From the NCBI GenBank assembly GCA_964556005.1, contig CAZKUR010000054.1:1-25854 (forward strand): a stretch of DNA of 25,854 bases, in the 5' to 3' direction. Position 1 is the stretch's first letter. Every line of letters starts with the position of its first letter. The notes under the pieces were generated by a model, which worked only from the letters and a program-made list of their open reading frames with translations, did not search any database and had not been told where the DNA came from. Shown piece by piece: positions 14,318 to 22,110 of the stretch. The translations under genes were made by a program, and so were the position numbers. This DNA comes from CAZKUR01 sp964556005. Its GTDB lineage: Bacteria; Bacteroidota; Ignavibacteria; Ignavibacteriales; Ignavibacteriaceae.

Positions 14318-14560
14318 TAATTAATTCGAATTGCTGACAAGATATAAAATATTATTCCGAGGTTACAAGTAATAAATTTTGATCAACAGAATGAATTTTA
14401 ATCATCACATTGATTCTAAAAGATTGCACAATAAACTGTTTTAATTATTACCCATGTATGAAGCTACGAATCACCAATCCAGGCTTATTTTGTTCATTAT
14501 ATTTATGCGATAAGCGATTTCCTACCCCTTAAAAAATAATTGCTGGATTATTGACTTATA

Positions 14561-14681
14561 TTACGCACCCCTTGGAATATTGGGAAAATGGAACAATGGA
14601 ATTGTCTCATATTTTCCATAATTCCAATTTACCTAACGACAGGCAGGCATTCCATCATTCCAAAAGTTGTTGATTGCGTAA
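14561..14681. repeat. Intergenic repeat with inverted ends
   Basis: TTACGCA (14561-14567) and TGCGTAA (14675-14681) bound a stretch made of GGAAT/ATTCC-rich words (TTGGAATATTGGGAAAATGG and CCATAATTCCAATTT) that can fold back, plus GACAGGCAGGCA. It is non-coding and resembles dispersed repeats. The rest of the 14318-14842 gap is AT-rich without recognisable features. Confidence 0.45.
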
Positions 14682-14842
14682 GGTGAGTTATTAATAATAA
14701 TTTTCACCCCTATTAACTATCCTTAAAGCTTAACTAAGTAATTTTATTAATGAGCTGCTCATTAAAAATAGTGATCAATGTATTTGTTTTTTTAATAAAT
14801 TAATAAAAGTTTAGTACATGCAAAAATTTAGAATTATTTCCT

Positions 14843-16141
14843 GTGAGCAGAATTAAAAATCAAACTTTAGATATAAACCTTAATTTGAATGTTAGGGGAA
14901 TACCTCAATCGGCAACCCTCGCAATAAATGAAAAAAGCAATGAATTAAAAAAACAGGGCAAAAAAGTGTACAAGCTTGGTTTAGGCCAATCTCCTTTTCC
15001 TGTTCCTCAAGTTGTGGTAGAGGCGCTTAAATCAAATGCATTTCAGAAAGATTACCTTCCGGTAAAAGGATTACCCCAATTAAGAGAAGCTGTTGCAGAA
15101 TATTACTGCCGTGTTCAAAAAGTTTGCTATACGGCCGATGATGTATTGATTGGTCCGGGTTCGAAAGAATTAATGTTCCTTCTTCAGTTCGTGTATTACG
15201 GCGACTTAATGATACCAACTCCAAGCTGGGTGTCATATGCCCCGCAGGCAAATATTATCGGTAGGATTGTAAGATGGATCCCGACGAAAAGGGAAAATAA
15301 ATGGAGGCTGACGGCTGATGAATTGGAAGAATATTGTAAAGATGATCCGCATAGGCCAAGAATAATTATCTTTAACTACCCCTCAAATCCAAGCGGCATA
15401 ACTTATACAGTTGAAGAGCTTAAAAAAATTGCCAGGGTAGCAAGAGAGCATAAAATTATCTTACTATCTGATGAAATTTATGGTGAACTCCACCATGACG
15501 GAAGACATGTTTCAATTTCAAGATTTTATCCTGAAGGTACAATCATAAGCGGAGGATTAAGCAAATGGTGCGGTGCAGGGGGGTGGCGGCTTGGTACTTT
15601 TACTTTTCCGAAAAACTTAAGATGGCTGCTTGATGCAATGGCCTCGGTAGCGAGCGAAACCTTTACTTCTACAAGCGCACCAATACAATACGCCGCCGTC
15701 AGAGCTTTTCAAGGCGGAGTGAGCATTGAGAAGTACCTCTGGAGTTCCCGGAAAATACTCAAAGCGCTCGGAAAAAAAATTACTGATAAATTAAAAGCTG
15801 CAGGAATTCATGTGCATCACCCGGACGGAGGTTTTTATGTGTTCCCGGATTTTTCCGATTATAAATTGAAATTGAATGAAAAACGAATTTTTAACGGCAA
15901 AGAATTTTGCGATAGACTTTTAGAAGAAACAGGAGTTGCAATCTTACCTGGCCTTGTTTTTGGAAGGCCGGAAGATGAATTTACCGCGAGAATTTCTTAT
16001 GTTGACTTTGACGGTGTGAAGGCTGTTTCTGCTGCTGAACAATTAAATTCTTCCGCTTTAATAAACGGCGATTTTCTGGAAACTTACTGCAGTAATATGC
16101 TCGAAGCAATTGATTTGATTTGCGATTGGATAAATGAGTGA
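14843..16141 (+). CDS. PLP-dependent aminotransferase, class I/II (aspartate aminotransferase-like)
   Basis: 432 residues, cytoplasmic. It shows the class I/II series: substrate-side LGLGQSPFPVP (45-55), YLPVKGLPQLREAVAEYY, the PLP-contact NYPSNPSG (178-185), Asp210-Glu-Ile-Tyr, the Schiff-base lysine Lys241 in SGGLSKWCGAGGWRLG, and Arg249. The C-terminal domain has PDGGFYVFPDF and ARISYVDFDG for carboxylate binding. It likely transaminates an aromatic or acidic amino acid; relatives include aspartate aminotransferases. Length is slightly above the usual 390-400 because of an N-terminal extension. The start is GTG at 14843 and no strong ribosome site is seen. It is alone between the sigma factor and a convergent gene, so its pathway cannot be deduced. 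Confidence 0.88.
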   Translation: MSRIKNQTLDINLNLNVRGIPQSATLAINEKSNELKKQGKKVYKLGLGQSPFPVPQVVVEALKSNAFQKDYLPVKGLPQLREAVAEYYCRVQKVCYTADDVLIGPGSKELMFLLQFVYYGDLMIPTPSWVSYAPQANIIGRIVRWIPTKRENKWRLTADELEEYCKDDPHRPRIIIFNYPSNPSGITYTVEELKKIARVAREHKIILLSDEIYGELHHDGRHVSISRFYPEGTIISGGLSKWCGAGGWRLGTFTFPKNLRWLLDAMASVASETFTSTSAPIQYAAVRAFQGGVSIEKYLWSSRKILKALGKKITDKLKAAGIHVHHPDGGFYVFPDFSDYKLKLNEKRIFNGKEFCDRLLEETGVAILPGLVFGRPEDEFTARISYVDFDGVKAVSAAEQLNSSALINGDFLETYCSNMLEAIDLICDWINE

Positions 16142-16175
16142 ATTTAATTGAAAAATTAGAAAGATTAAAATATTT

Positions 16176-16217
16176 AAAGATTATCAATGCATGAAAAGCG
16201 ATAATATCTTTGTTTTT
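16176..16217 (+). terminator. Possible rho-independent terminator
   Basis: AAAGATTATC (16176-16185) pairs with GATAATATCTTT (16200-16211, two-base bulge), followed by GTTTTT. It lies 35 nt after the aminotransferase stop, between convergent genes. The stem is AT-rich and weak. Confidence 0.4.
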
Positions 16218-16299
16218 AATAAATCATAATTTTTAAAAGTTAGTATTATTTAACTCAATCTTTTTTTAATAGTTAAAGCTATTATCTCAACTTATTTCA

Positions 16300-17256
16300 T
16301 CAATTTAAAACTAAATTCTTAGCTAAATTCTTTTCCTTTTCATCCGGTTCGTTCAGAACCAAAGCCTTATTGATAACCTTAGAAGTGTTGGATTCAATTT
16401 GATGAATTTCCGTCCGGATTTCATTTCCATTAATCTCTATAAAGTTTGCATGCAAAATATTGGGCTTTGTATTTATTATGGAAGCTCCGGCATTTAAGAA
16501 TTTTATTTCCTTTCGTTCGTATTCATTGCTAACGTGATAATGCCCGTGAAGGACAAGATCTATTTCATGGATTTGCAATAAATTCAATAATCTTTTTTTC
16601 TTCTTCAATTTCATAGTTTGCTTTTCGATGTTTTGCCACAGGCTTGCATGCTTTTTACCATCACCGGGTTCCATTTTGTTAAAATGATGATGAATCAAAA
16701 CTATCCTTTTTTCGTTCCCTGAATTATATTGTTCTAATAAACCGGATAACTCGTTAAATTTCTCCAATGAAATTTCACCGTTCGAAGCGAAAGGATTTTT
16801 AACTCTTGAATATTCTGCAACTGAATTTACTCCGATGAATTGAATATCATCAATTATTTTTATAAAAGGGAAGTAACCGACTTCTGAAATGCTTTCACAT
16901 TTTTCGAAAGCTTCGCTGAAGTAGTCAACAAATTCCGTTACCTTAGTATGGTAATCGAGCTGCCTGCATTTTTCCGGGAAAGTAAAAATGTCTTCGGCTC
17001 TTTCTACTCCACCGAAAATGTCGTGATTGCCGATAATAATCGAGAGTCTTTCCGGGTTGAGTATATCGAGTTTCTTGAAGAGACTCCGCAGAATTAAAAA
17101 ATCTCCGGGGTCGGCGTTATTAGTTAAATCTCCGGTGATTGCGATATGATCTACTTTTTGACTTAAAACATATTGAAGTAAATATTCAATCTCTTTCAAG
17201 TTGTTTTGCTTGAAAAATGTTGAAAGGTGTAGATCGGATATGTGTGATATTTTCAT
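16300..17256 (-). CDS. Calcineurin-like metallophosphoesterase
   Basis: 318 residues, no signal peptide. It has the full dimetal phosphoesterase signature: ISDLHL (Asp8, His10), GDLTNN (Asp43), GNHD (76-79), HHHF (189-192) and GHYH (238-241). These families hydrolyse phosphodiesters or phosphomonoesters such as cyclic nucleotides or lipid-linked phosphates; substrate not readable here. A Lys-rich stretch (about 215-223) precedes the last metal motifs, and the final 40 residues are charged. It faces the aminotransferase gene tail to tail and has no close partner; the hydroxylase gene upstream ends 104 nt away on the same strand. Start ATG at 17256, with AGAGAG just upstream. Confidence 0.88.
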   Translation of the reverse strand: MKISHISDLHLSTFFKQNNLKEIEYLLQYVLSQKVDHIAITGDLTNNADPGDFLILRSLFKKLDILNPERLSIIIGNHDIFGGVERAEDIFTFPEKCRQLDYHTKVTEFVDYFSEAFEKCESISEVGYFPFIKIIDDIQFIGVNSVAEYSRVKNPFASNGEISLEKFNELSGLLEQYNSGNEKRIVLIHHHFNKMEPGDGKKHASLWQNIEKQTMKLKKKKRLLNLLQIHEIDLVLHGHYHVSNEYERKEIKFLNAGASIINTKPNILHANFIEINGNEIRTEIHQIESNTSKVINKALVLNEPDEKEKNLAKNLVLN

Positions 17257-17360
17257 TTAATTCTCTCTCTATACAAGAATAAAATTATTCCTGTTAAATA
17301 TAATTTTGAGATATTAAGAATCAATTAAACTATTATAAACAAATTATTAAGAAAAAGATG

Positions 17361-18254
17361 TTAGGCTGAATCGGAACGAGACAATGTATAATTATTTCTA
17401 CTTGTCGTTCCGGTATTTGTATGTTTCTTTTTCTTAAATCTTCGGAAGGCATAAAAAAATTGTCTGACATAATGTTTTGGGAAGGCAGAGATTAGTCCGT
17501 AAACTTCAGCTTTTTGCTCCAGGGGAAAATAAGCTGTTCCAAACATCCAATCCCATACAGCAAGTTTCGTAGCAAAATTTCGATTGCGTCCTTTACCTGT
17601 AGTGTGATGCCACCGGTGCATTTCAGGCCCATTGATAAAATGCTGGAGCCTGCCGGTGTGAATATTTAAATTGGAATGAATGTACATTCCCCAAACTGCA
17701 CTGATTACACCTTTGTAAGCAATTACAGAGGCTGGTGAGCCTAAAAGTATTATCGGTGTAAATTCAATAGTTTGATTTATTAATATTTCAAACGCATGCG
17801 ATCTTGAACCGGAGAGCCAATCAACTTCCTTTGGAGAGTGGTGTGCCTCGTGAATTCTCCACAGCCATTTGTTTTTATGCTGCCACCTGTGCATCCAGTA
17901 AATATAGAAGTCATGAGTTACCGTGAAGAAAATTAATTGAATCCAAATCGGTACATCTGCAAATAGTTTTAATCTTGATAGGCCTGTCGTCGAATCCAAA
18001 TAATAAATTATGTAGCTGAAGATTACAATACTCAACAGATAACTTTGTGCAATTGTATAAAGAGCGAAATCATCAAAAAAACCTTCGCGCAAAACACTCT
18101 GGCCCTTGTTATACGGAAAAAATCTCTCAAGTAAAATAAATAACAAAGCAGTTGAAGCGATTATAATCATCGAAACCGCTTCTGCTGTTGACAGGGATGT
18201 GAAGTAATTGATAACAGCCTTATAAATTGCGATTATGATATTTTCAACTGTCAT
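17361..18254 (-). CDS. Membrane fatty acid hydroxylase/sterol desaturase family protein
   Basis: 297 residues with about four membrane helices (around 25-45, 65-85, 105-118, 165-190). It has the His clusters of the non-heme diiron fatty acid hydroxylase superfamily: HDFYIYWMHRWQH (His114, His122), HEAHH (135-139), HSNLNIH (193-199) and HRWHH (213-217). These ligate two irons on the cytoplasmic face and hydroxylate or desaturate lipid chains or carotenoids using O2. Substrate unknown. Minus-strand element F lies just upstream, 49 nt before the ATG, so this gene probably has its own promoter rather than being read from the sugar cluster. The C-terminus is a basic tail (KKKKHTNTG). Confidence 0.9.
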   Translation of the reverse strand: MTVENIIIAIYKAVINYFTSLSTAEAVSMIIIASTALLFILLERFFPYNKGQSVLREGFFDDFALYTIAQSYLLSIVIFSYIIYYLDSTTGLSRLKLFADVPIWIQLIFFTVTHDFYIYWMHRWQHKNKWLWRIHEAHHSPKEVDWLSGSRSHAFEILINQTIEFTPIILLGSPASVIAYKGVISAVWGMYIHSNLNIHTGRLQHFINGPEMHRWHHTTGKGRNRNFATKLAVWDWMFGTAYFPLEQKAEVYGLISAFPKHYVRQFFYAFRRFKKKKHTNTGTTSRNNYTLSRSDSA

Positions 18255-18293
18255 TTCTAAAAAGATGATTGTCTATAGTCATTCTTTACGAAC

Positions 18294-18331
18294 AATTAAA
18301 TTTAATCAATCCGTTAAAAATGAAAAAGGTT
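18294..18331 (-). promoter_or_regulatory. Shared intergenic element, copy F (minus strand, partial)
   Basis: On the minus strand: AACCTTTTTCATTTTTAACG then GATTGATTAAATTTAATT. It matches the second half of the element; the left inverted arm is not preserved. The core ends 49 nt before the ATG of the hydroxylase gene at 18254, the same spacing as copy E. Confidence 0.55.
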
Positions 18332-18360
18332 GTGTGATGATATTCAATTGCCGGTATTCA

Positions 18361-19251
18361 TTAAATTGCGGACTTAACACGCCTTAGTTTTTTTAAGTTT
18401 GAAAGTTCACTTTCATAAACTTTCTTCACTCCGTCTCCAAGCGCTTTTTCAATATCCCTGATGTTGGAAACCAATCTTTGGAACCCGCCTATTTCAACGG
18501 ATGCAGCTTGATCTGTTCCCCACATAGCTCTATCCAGAGTGATGTGTCTTTCAACAAAACTTGCGCCTAATGCAACGGCTGCCCATGTTGGAGCTAAACC
18601 AACTTCATGTCCTGAATAACCGATAGGAACTTCTTTATACTTATCCAGCAGTGTAGTGATCATTTTCAAATTTAATTCCTCATTCCTACATGGATACGCA
18701 GAAGTAGAGTGGGCGAGAAGTAAATACTCCAAGCCGAGAGTTTCAGCAGTTAATTCAATTTCATTCATTGTGGACATGCCGGTAGAGACGATGACAGGTT
18801 TGTTTAATTTTCTGTGGCGTTTCATTAACTCAAGATCTGTTAATGACGCAGATGCGGTTTTGTAAAGTTTAGGATTAAATTTCTCTATAAAATCTACAGA
18901 TGGTTCATCCCAGCATGATGAAAACCAGACTATATTTTTTTTATTGCAAAAATCCACAAGCTCTGCAAATTGTTCTTCCGAGAATTCCATTTTGTGCCGG
19001 TATTCTATGTAAGTAATTCTTCCCCAAGGCGTATCGCGTTCAATATTCCACTGGTCTTTCGGTACACAGATTTCAGGCGTCCTTTTTTGAAATTTAACTG
19101 CATCGCACCCGGCATATTTTGCACCTTCGATAATTTTTTTCGCAGTCTCAACACTGCCATTATGGTTAATACCGATTTCCGCTATAATAAATACCGGTTC
19201 ACCTTCACCAATGAAACAATCACCGACTTTTATTCTTCTTTTTAAATTCAT
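18361..19251 (-). CDS. NeuB-family ulosonic acid synthase without SAF domain
   Basis: 296 residues forming only the TIM-barrel part of the N-acetylneuraminate synthase family: AEIGINHNG (24-32), GCDAVKFQKRTPE (48-60), YKTASASL, VIVSTGMST, LLLAHSTSAYPC, GYSGHEVGL and ERHITLDRAMWGTDQAAS with the metal-binding His. It condenses phosphoenolpyruvate with a hexose-type aldehyde to a 3-deoxy-ulosonic acid. Typical NeuB, LegI and PseI proteins are about 335-350 residues with a C-terminal SAF (antifreeze-like) domain; this one stops right after the barrel (LSNLKKLRRVKSAI). It is the last gene of the six-gene minus-strand cluster, 24 nt behind the phosphatase. The paired phosphatase suggests that the product is a sugar-acid phosphate. 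Confidence 0.88.
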   Translation of the reverse strand: MNLKRRIKVGDCFIGEGEPVFIIAEIGINHNGSVETAKKIIEGAKYAGCDAVKFQKRTPEICVPKDQWNIERDTPWGRITYIEYRHKMEFSEEQFAELVDFCNKKNIVWFSSCWDEPSVDFIEKFNPKLYKTASASLTDLELMKRHRKLNKPVIVSTGMSTMNEIELTAETLGLEYLLLAHSTSAYPCRNEELNLKMITTLLDKYKEVPIGYSGHEVGLAPTWAAVALGASFVERHITLDRAMWGTDQAASVEIGGFQRLVSNIRDIEKALGDGVKKVYESELSNLKKLRRVKSAI

Positions 19252-19275
19252 TTTATCCTAAAAATTATTAAAAAA

Positions 19276-19830
19276 TTATTTTGAAGTTGATGAGCCGTTA
19301 ACATTCAGTGCTATAATTAATTCTGCAAATTCCCTGAATGCGCCGTTACCGCCTTTATTCCCGCAAACATAATCTGCAATTTTCCGTATGTAAGGAACAG
19401 CGTCGGCAGGCGCCGCAGAAAATCCTACAGCCTTCATAATTTCAAAGTCGTTAACATCGTCTCCGATAAATGCAATATTTTCAGGCTTTAAATCTTTTTT
19501 GGTTAAAATTTCATCGAGTATATTTTTCTTATCTTTAATTCCGGTATAAAGAGTAGTGATCTTAAGCTTTTCCGCACGTTTGATAACTGCTCCTGATTCC
19601 TCACCGGTAATTATTCCGGTTTCAATATTCAACACTTTTAGAAGTCTTTCCACACCCATTCCATCCCGAATAGAAAAGCGTTTCAGTTCTTCGCCATTTA
19701 CCGAATAATAAACTCCGGTGTCTGTAAGTACACCGTCGTTATCGGTTAGAACTAATTTTATTCTTCTTGCTTTTTTTGCAAGCTTTAAATTCTTTTGTTT
19801 TAATTTTTTATCAATTACCAAATTGTCCAT
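19276..19830 (-). CDS. KdsC-like HAD phosphatase
   Basis: 184 residues in the small C0-type HAD family of KdsC, the Kdo-8-phosphate phosphatase, and related sugar-acid phosphatases. Catalytic Asp30 and Asp32 are in LTDNDGVLTD; motif II is ITGEES (74-79), and motif IV is GDDVND (123-128). The family usually acts as tetramers that remove phosphate from ulosonic acid phosphates. Here the partner is the NeuB-like gene next to it. The frame overlaps the SDR gene by 16 nt. The GGAGG (19835-19831) abuts the ATG at 19830 with no spacer, but is 9 nt before a TTG at codon 4 (19821), so translation more likely begins there. The residue before the second Asp is Asn, where Val or Ile is usual. Confidence 0.88.
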   Translation of the reverse strand: MDNLVIDKKLKQKNLKLAKKARRIKLVLTDNDGVLTDTGVYYSVNGEELKRFSIRDGMGVERLLKVLNIETGIITGEESGAVIKRAEKLKITTLYTGIKDKKNILDEILTKKDLKPENIAFIGDDVNDFEIMKAVGFSAAPADAVPYIRKIADYVCGNKGGNGAFREFAELIIALNVNGSSTSK

Positions 19831-20621
19831 CCTCCGTCTACAATTAAATTTGCTCCTGTCATGTAAGAAGAGGCATCACTGGCAAGAAAGACGATTGCGC
19901 CTTTGTAATCTGTTGGTTTTGCCATTCTTCCGATAGGAGTTCTCTTTGAATAATTTTCAATGAAATAATTATCCTGGTTGTTTTCAACGCCGCCAGGTGA
20001 TAGGCAGTTAACACGAACATGTTTATTACCCCAATAAGCAGCAAGATATTTAGTAAATGAAATAACAGCACCTTTTGTTACCGGGTAAGCAGCAGTTTTG
20101 TAGAAACTTTGTGTACCATCTTTTTTCTTATAAAGTGATTGGTCAGGCGCAGAGATTCCGTAAGTCGATGCAATATTTATTATACTGCCGGAATTTCTTT
20201 TAGCCATTTCACTTCCGATTATCTGGGAGCAAAGGAATGTTCCCGTGATATTTACATCAATAGACTTTTGCCAGAGATCCAACGGATAGTTTTCGAATTT
20301 TGATTGTTCGGAAGCGGCAGAAGGATTTTCGAACATATCATTTATAGCTGCATTATTGACCAGGATATCCACTATATTGAATTCTTTTAATATTTTGTTT
20401 TTTAAAGAATTAACGGAATCACTTTTGGTGATATCTACGCTAATTCCTATGCTCTTAGTCGGAAGTTCTTGTGCAAATTTTGAGCATTTCTCTTCATCTA
20501 AATCGCAAACGATAATACTTGCTCCCGCCTCGGATAATGCTTTGCAATGTTCTTTGCCAAGAAGTCCTATTGCTCCTGTTACTACTGCAACTTTCCCTTT
20601 TAGTGAGAAAATATCACTCAT
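19815..20621 (-). CDS. SDR-family NAD(P)-dependent oxidoreductase
   Basis: 268 residues, classical short-chain dehydrogenase: TGAIGLLG cofactor loop (15-22), Asp40-Leu-Asp41 acidic end of strand 2 (favours NAD), NNAA (89-92), catalytic Ser152, Tyr179 and Lys183 (YPVTK), and the C-terminal DGGWTIW. An insertion of about 15 residues between the Ser and the Tyr (LYKKKDGTQSFYKTAAYP) resembles sugar-cluster SDRs such as PtmA from flagellin glycosylation loci. Within the cluster it probably oxidises or reduces a sugar hydroxyl, either preparing a carbonyl for the class III aminotransferase or acting on the ulosonic acid. The gene starts 23 nt after that aminotransferase and overlaps the phosphatase, so they are co-transcribed. 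Confidence 0.88.
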   Translation of the reverse strand: MSDIFSLKGKVAVVTGAIGLLGKEHCKALSEAGASIIVCDLDEEKCSKFAQELPTKSIGISVDITKSDSVNSLKNKILKEFNIVDILVNNAAINDMFENPSAASEQSKFENYPLDLWQKSIDVNITGTFLCSQIIGSEMAKRNSGSIINIASTYGISAPDQSLYKKKDGTQSFYKTAAYPVTKGAVISFTKYLAAYWGNKHVRVNCLSPGGVENNQDNYFIENYSKRTPIGRMAKPTDYKGAIVFLASDASSYMTGANLIVDGGWTIW

Positions 20622-20644
20622 AAAAATAATTCCCCTCTAAAATA

Positions 20645-21985
20645 TTAACTTACTTTTTCTTTCGGCTTCGTATTGAAGTCACTAGTTTTCCTGAATACGG
20701 GTTCTACCGGTTCACCCTTAAGATAGCCTTTAACATTTTTCTCATCAACAGCTTTTTTCAAGATTGGCAGAACTTCTTTATAAACCTTTAAAGTATATTC
20801 AACATCTTCATCGGAGTGTGAAAAGCTCATATTGTGAAATCCGCCCCAGAGTATTCCTCGTTTTATCATTTCCTGCTGAACAAGTGATTTTAATTCCAAC
20901 GGATTGCCTGCAGAAGCATCAAAAGTTACAATTGTTCTGCATTCATACCCCGTGCATTTAGTATAATTCATTCCAAGATCATTTGCAATTTTATTATATC
21001 CATCTTTAAGTCTCTTACCCTGCTTTGCAAGATAAGCCGGAACATTTTTTTCTTTTAGTTCTTTTATAGTCGCTTTCGCAGCGGCAAGGGAAAGCGCTTC
21101 TCCACCGAAAGTTGTATAAAAGAAAATATCTTTATCGAATAAATCCATAATTTTTCTTTTCCCTGCAAGGATTGAAATCGGCATTCCGTTAGCGACAGCT
21201 TTGGAGTAGCAAGCAAGATCTGCTTTTACTCCGAAATATGCCTGGGCGCCTCCGAGAGCAACACGGAAACCTGTCCACATTTCATCAAAGATTAAAACGA
21301 TTCCTTTCTCATCACAGAGATCTCTCAATTTATGTAAGAAATTATCTTTCGGTGCTTCGAATACAAAAGGTTCCAATATAATTGCGGCAGTATCATCATC
21401 AATAGAACCCTTTACAGATTCAATGTCATTGTAATTGAAAGTATAAGTTAAATCTTTTACTGCTTCAGGGATACCGTAATTTCTTGCGGTCACACTTACA
21501 TACCAGTCATGCCATCCATGATATCCACAGCAAAGCACTTTATTTTTTCCGGTGAAAGCCCGTGCAGCACGAATTGCAGCAGAAGTTACATCCGCGCCTG
21601 TTTTGCTGTAGCGTACGGCTTCCGCATTCGGTACAATGTCCCTTATCATTTCAGCAACCTCTACCTCAAGAGGATGCATTAATGAAAATGTAATACCATC
21701 TTTTAACTGTGCCTGAATCGCTTCGTCAACTTTATCGTAACTATATCCCAATGAAAGGGGGCCGATACCCATCAAGAAATCTATATATTCATTCCCGTCC
21801 ACATCCCAAACATGCGAGCCTTTACCTCGTTGTAAATATTTTGGCGCGATACCTTTTATATTTTGAGAAGGTCCCTTTGCCAGCGTTTGAGTAACAGATG
21901 GAATAAGCCCTAATGCTCTTTTATATAATTCATCTGATTTGGAAATATCCGGATAATTATCATTAAACTTAATTGTATTTGCCAT
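20645..21985 (-). CDS. Class III (glutamate-1-semialdehyde type) aminotransferase, sugar cluster
   Basis: 446 residues. PLP-dependent fold I class III enzyme: GSHVWDVDGNEYIDFLMGIG (56-75), YSKTGADVTSAAIRAAR (126-142), YHGWHDWY (155-162), FDEMWTGFR (233-241, Asp234 for the pyridine N), and Schiff-base Lys262 in YSKAVANGMP. The nearest general relatives are glutamate-1-semialdehyde aminomutases and the sugar or spore-coat cluster aminotransferases derived from them; the cluster context argues against haem synthesis. It probably moves an amino group onto a sugar aldehyde or keto group. The last 35 residues (KGYLKGEPVEPVFRKTSDFN) extend beyond a typical GSA enzyme. The gene follows SpsF-like by 125 nt, a gap with a short coding remnant. 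Confidence 0.88.
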   Translation of the reverse strand: MANTIKFNDNYPDISKSDELYKRALGLIPSVTQTLAKGPSQNIKGIAPKYLQRGKGSHVWDVDGNEYIDFLMGIGPLSLGYSYDKVDEAIQAQLKDGITFSLMHPLEVEVAEMIRDIVPNAEAVRYSKTGADVTSAAIRAARAFTGKNKVLCCGYHGWHDWYVSVTARNYGIPEAVKDLTYTFNYNDIESVKGSIDDDTAAIILEPFVFEAPKDNFLHKLRDLCDEKGIVLIFDEMWTGFRVALGGAQAYFGVKADLACYSKAVANGMPISILAGKRKIMDLFDKDIFFYTTFGGEALSLAAAKATIKELKEKNVPAYLAKQGKRLKDGYNKIANDLGMNYTKCTGYECRTIVTFDASAGNPLELKSLVQQEMIKRGILWGGFHNMSFSHSDEDVEYTLKVYKEVLPILKKAVDEKNVKGYLKGEPVEPVFRKTSDFNTKPKEKVS

Positions 21986-22023
21986 GATTTTTCTTATGTA
22001 ATATTTTTAATAAAATTTTAATT

Positions 22024-22095
22024 AATTCAATTTATTCAATAGTAATAGTCGGCATCTTTCCGGTTTGCTTAATTAGTGAAAAAATGTCATCTTTT
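22024..22095 (-). pseudogene. Possible 3' remnant of a gene in the sugar cluster
   Basis: The gap between the SpsF-like and aminotransferase genes has a minus-strand frame of 23 codons ending in TAA. It reads IIRKDDIFSLIKQTGKMPTI-type protein sequence without a usual start codon. It may be the tail of a deleted gene in the cluster, or chance. Confidence 0.2.
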
Positions 22096-22110
22096 CTTAT
22101 AATTTAAAAG

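Noticed and set aside
14324..14335. AATTCGAATT palindrome after the sigma factor gene
   Set aside because: Short palindromes of this composition are expected by chance in AT-rich DNA, and no T-run follows, so I do not call a terminator.
20645..21985. Haem-pathway glutamate-1-semialdehyde aminomutase
   Set aside because: Motifs fit the superfamily, but the C-terminal extension and the sugar-acid gene cluster argue for a sugar-modifying aminotransferase.
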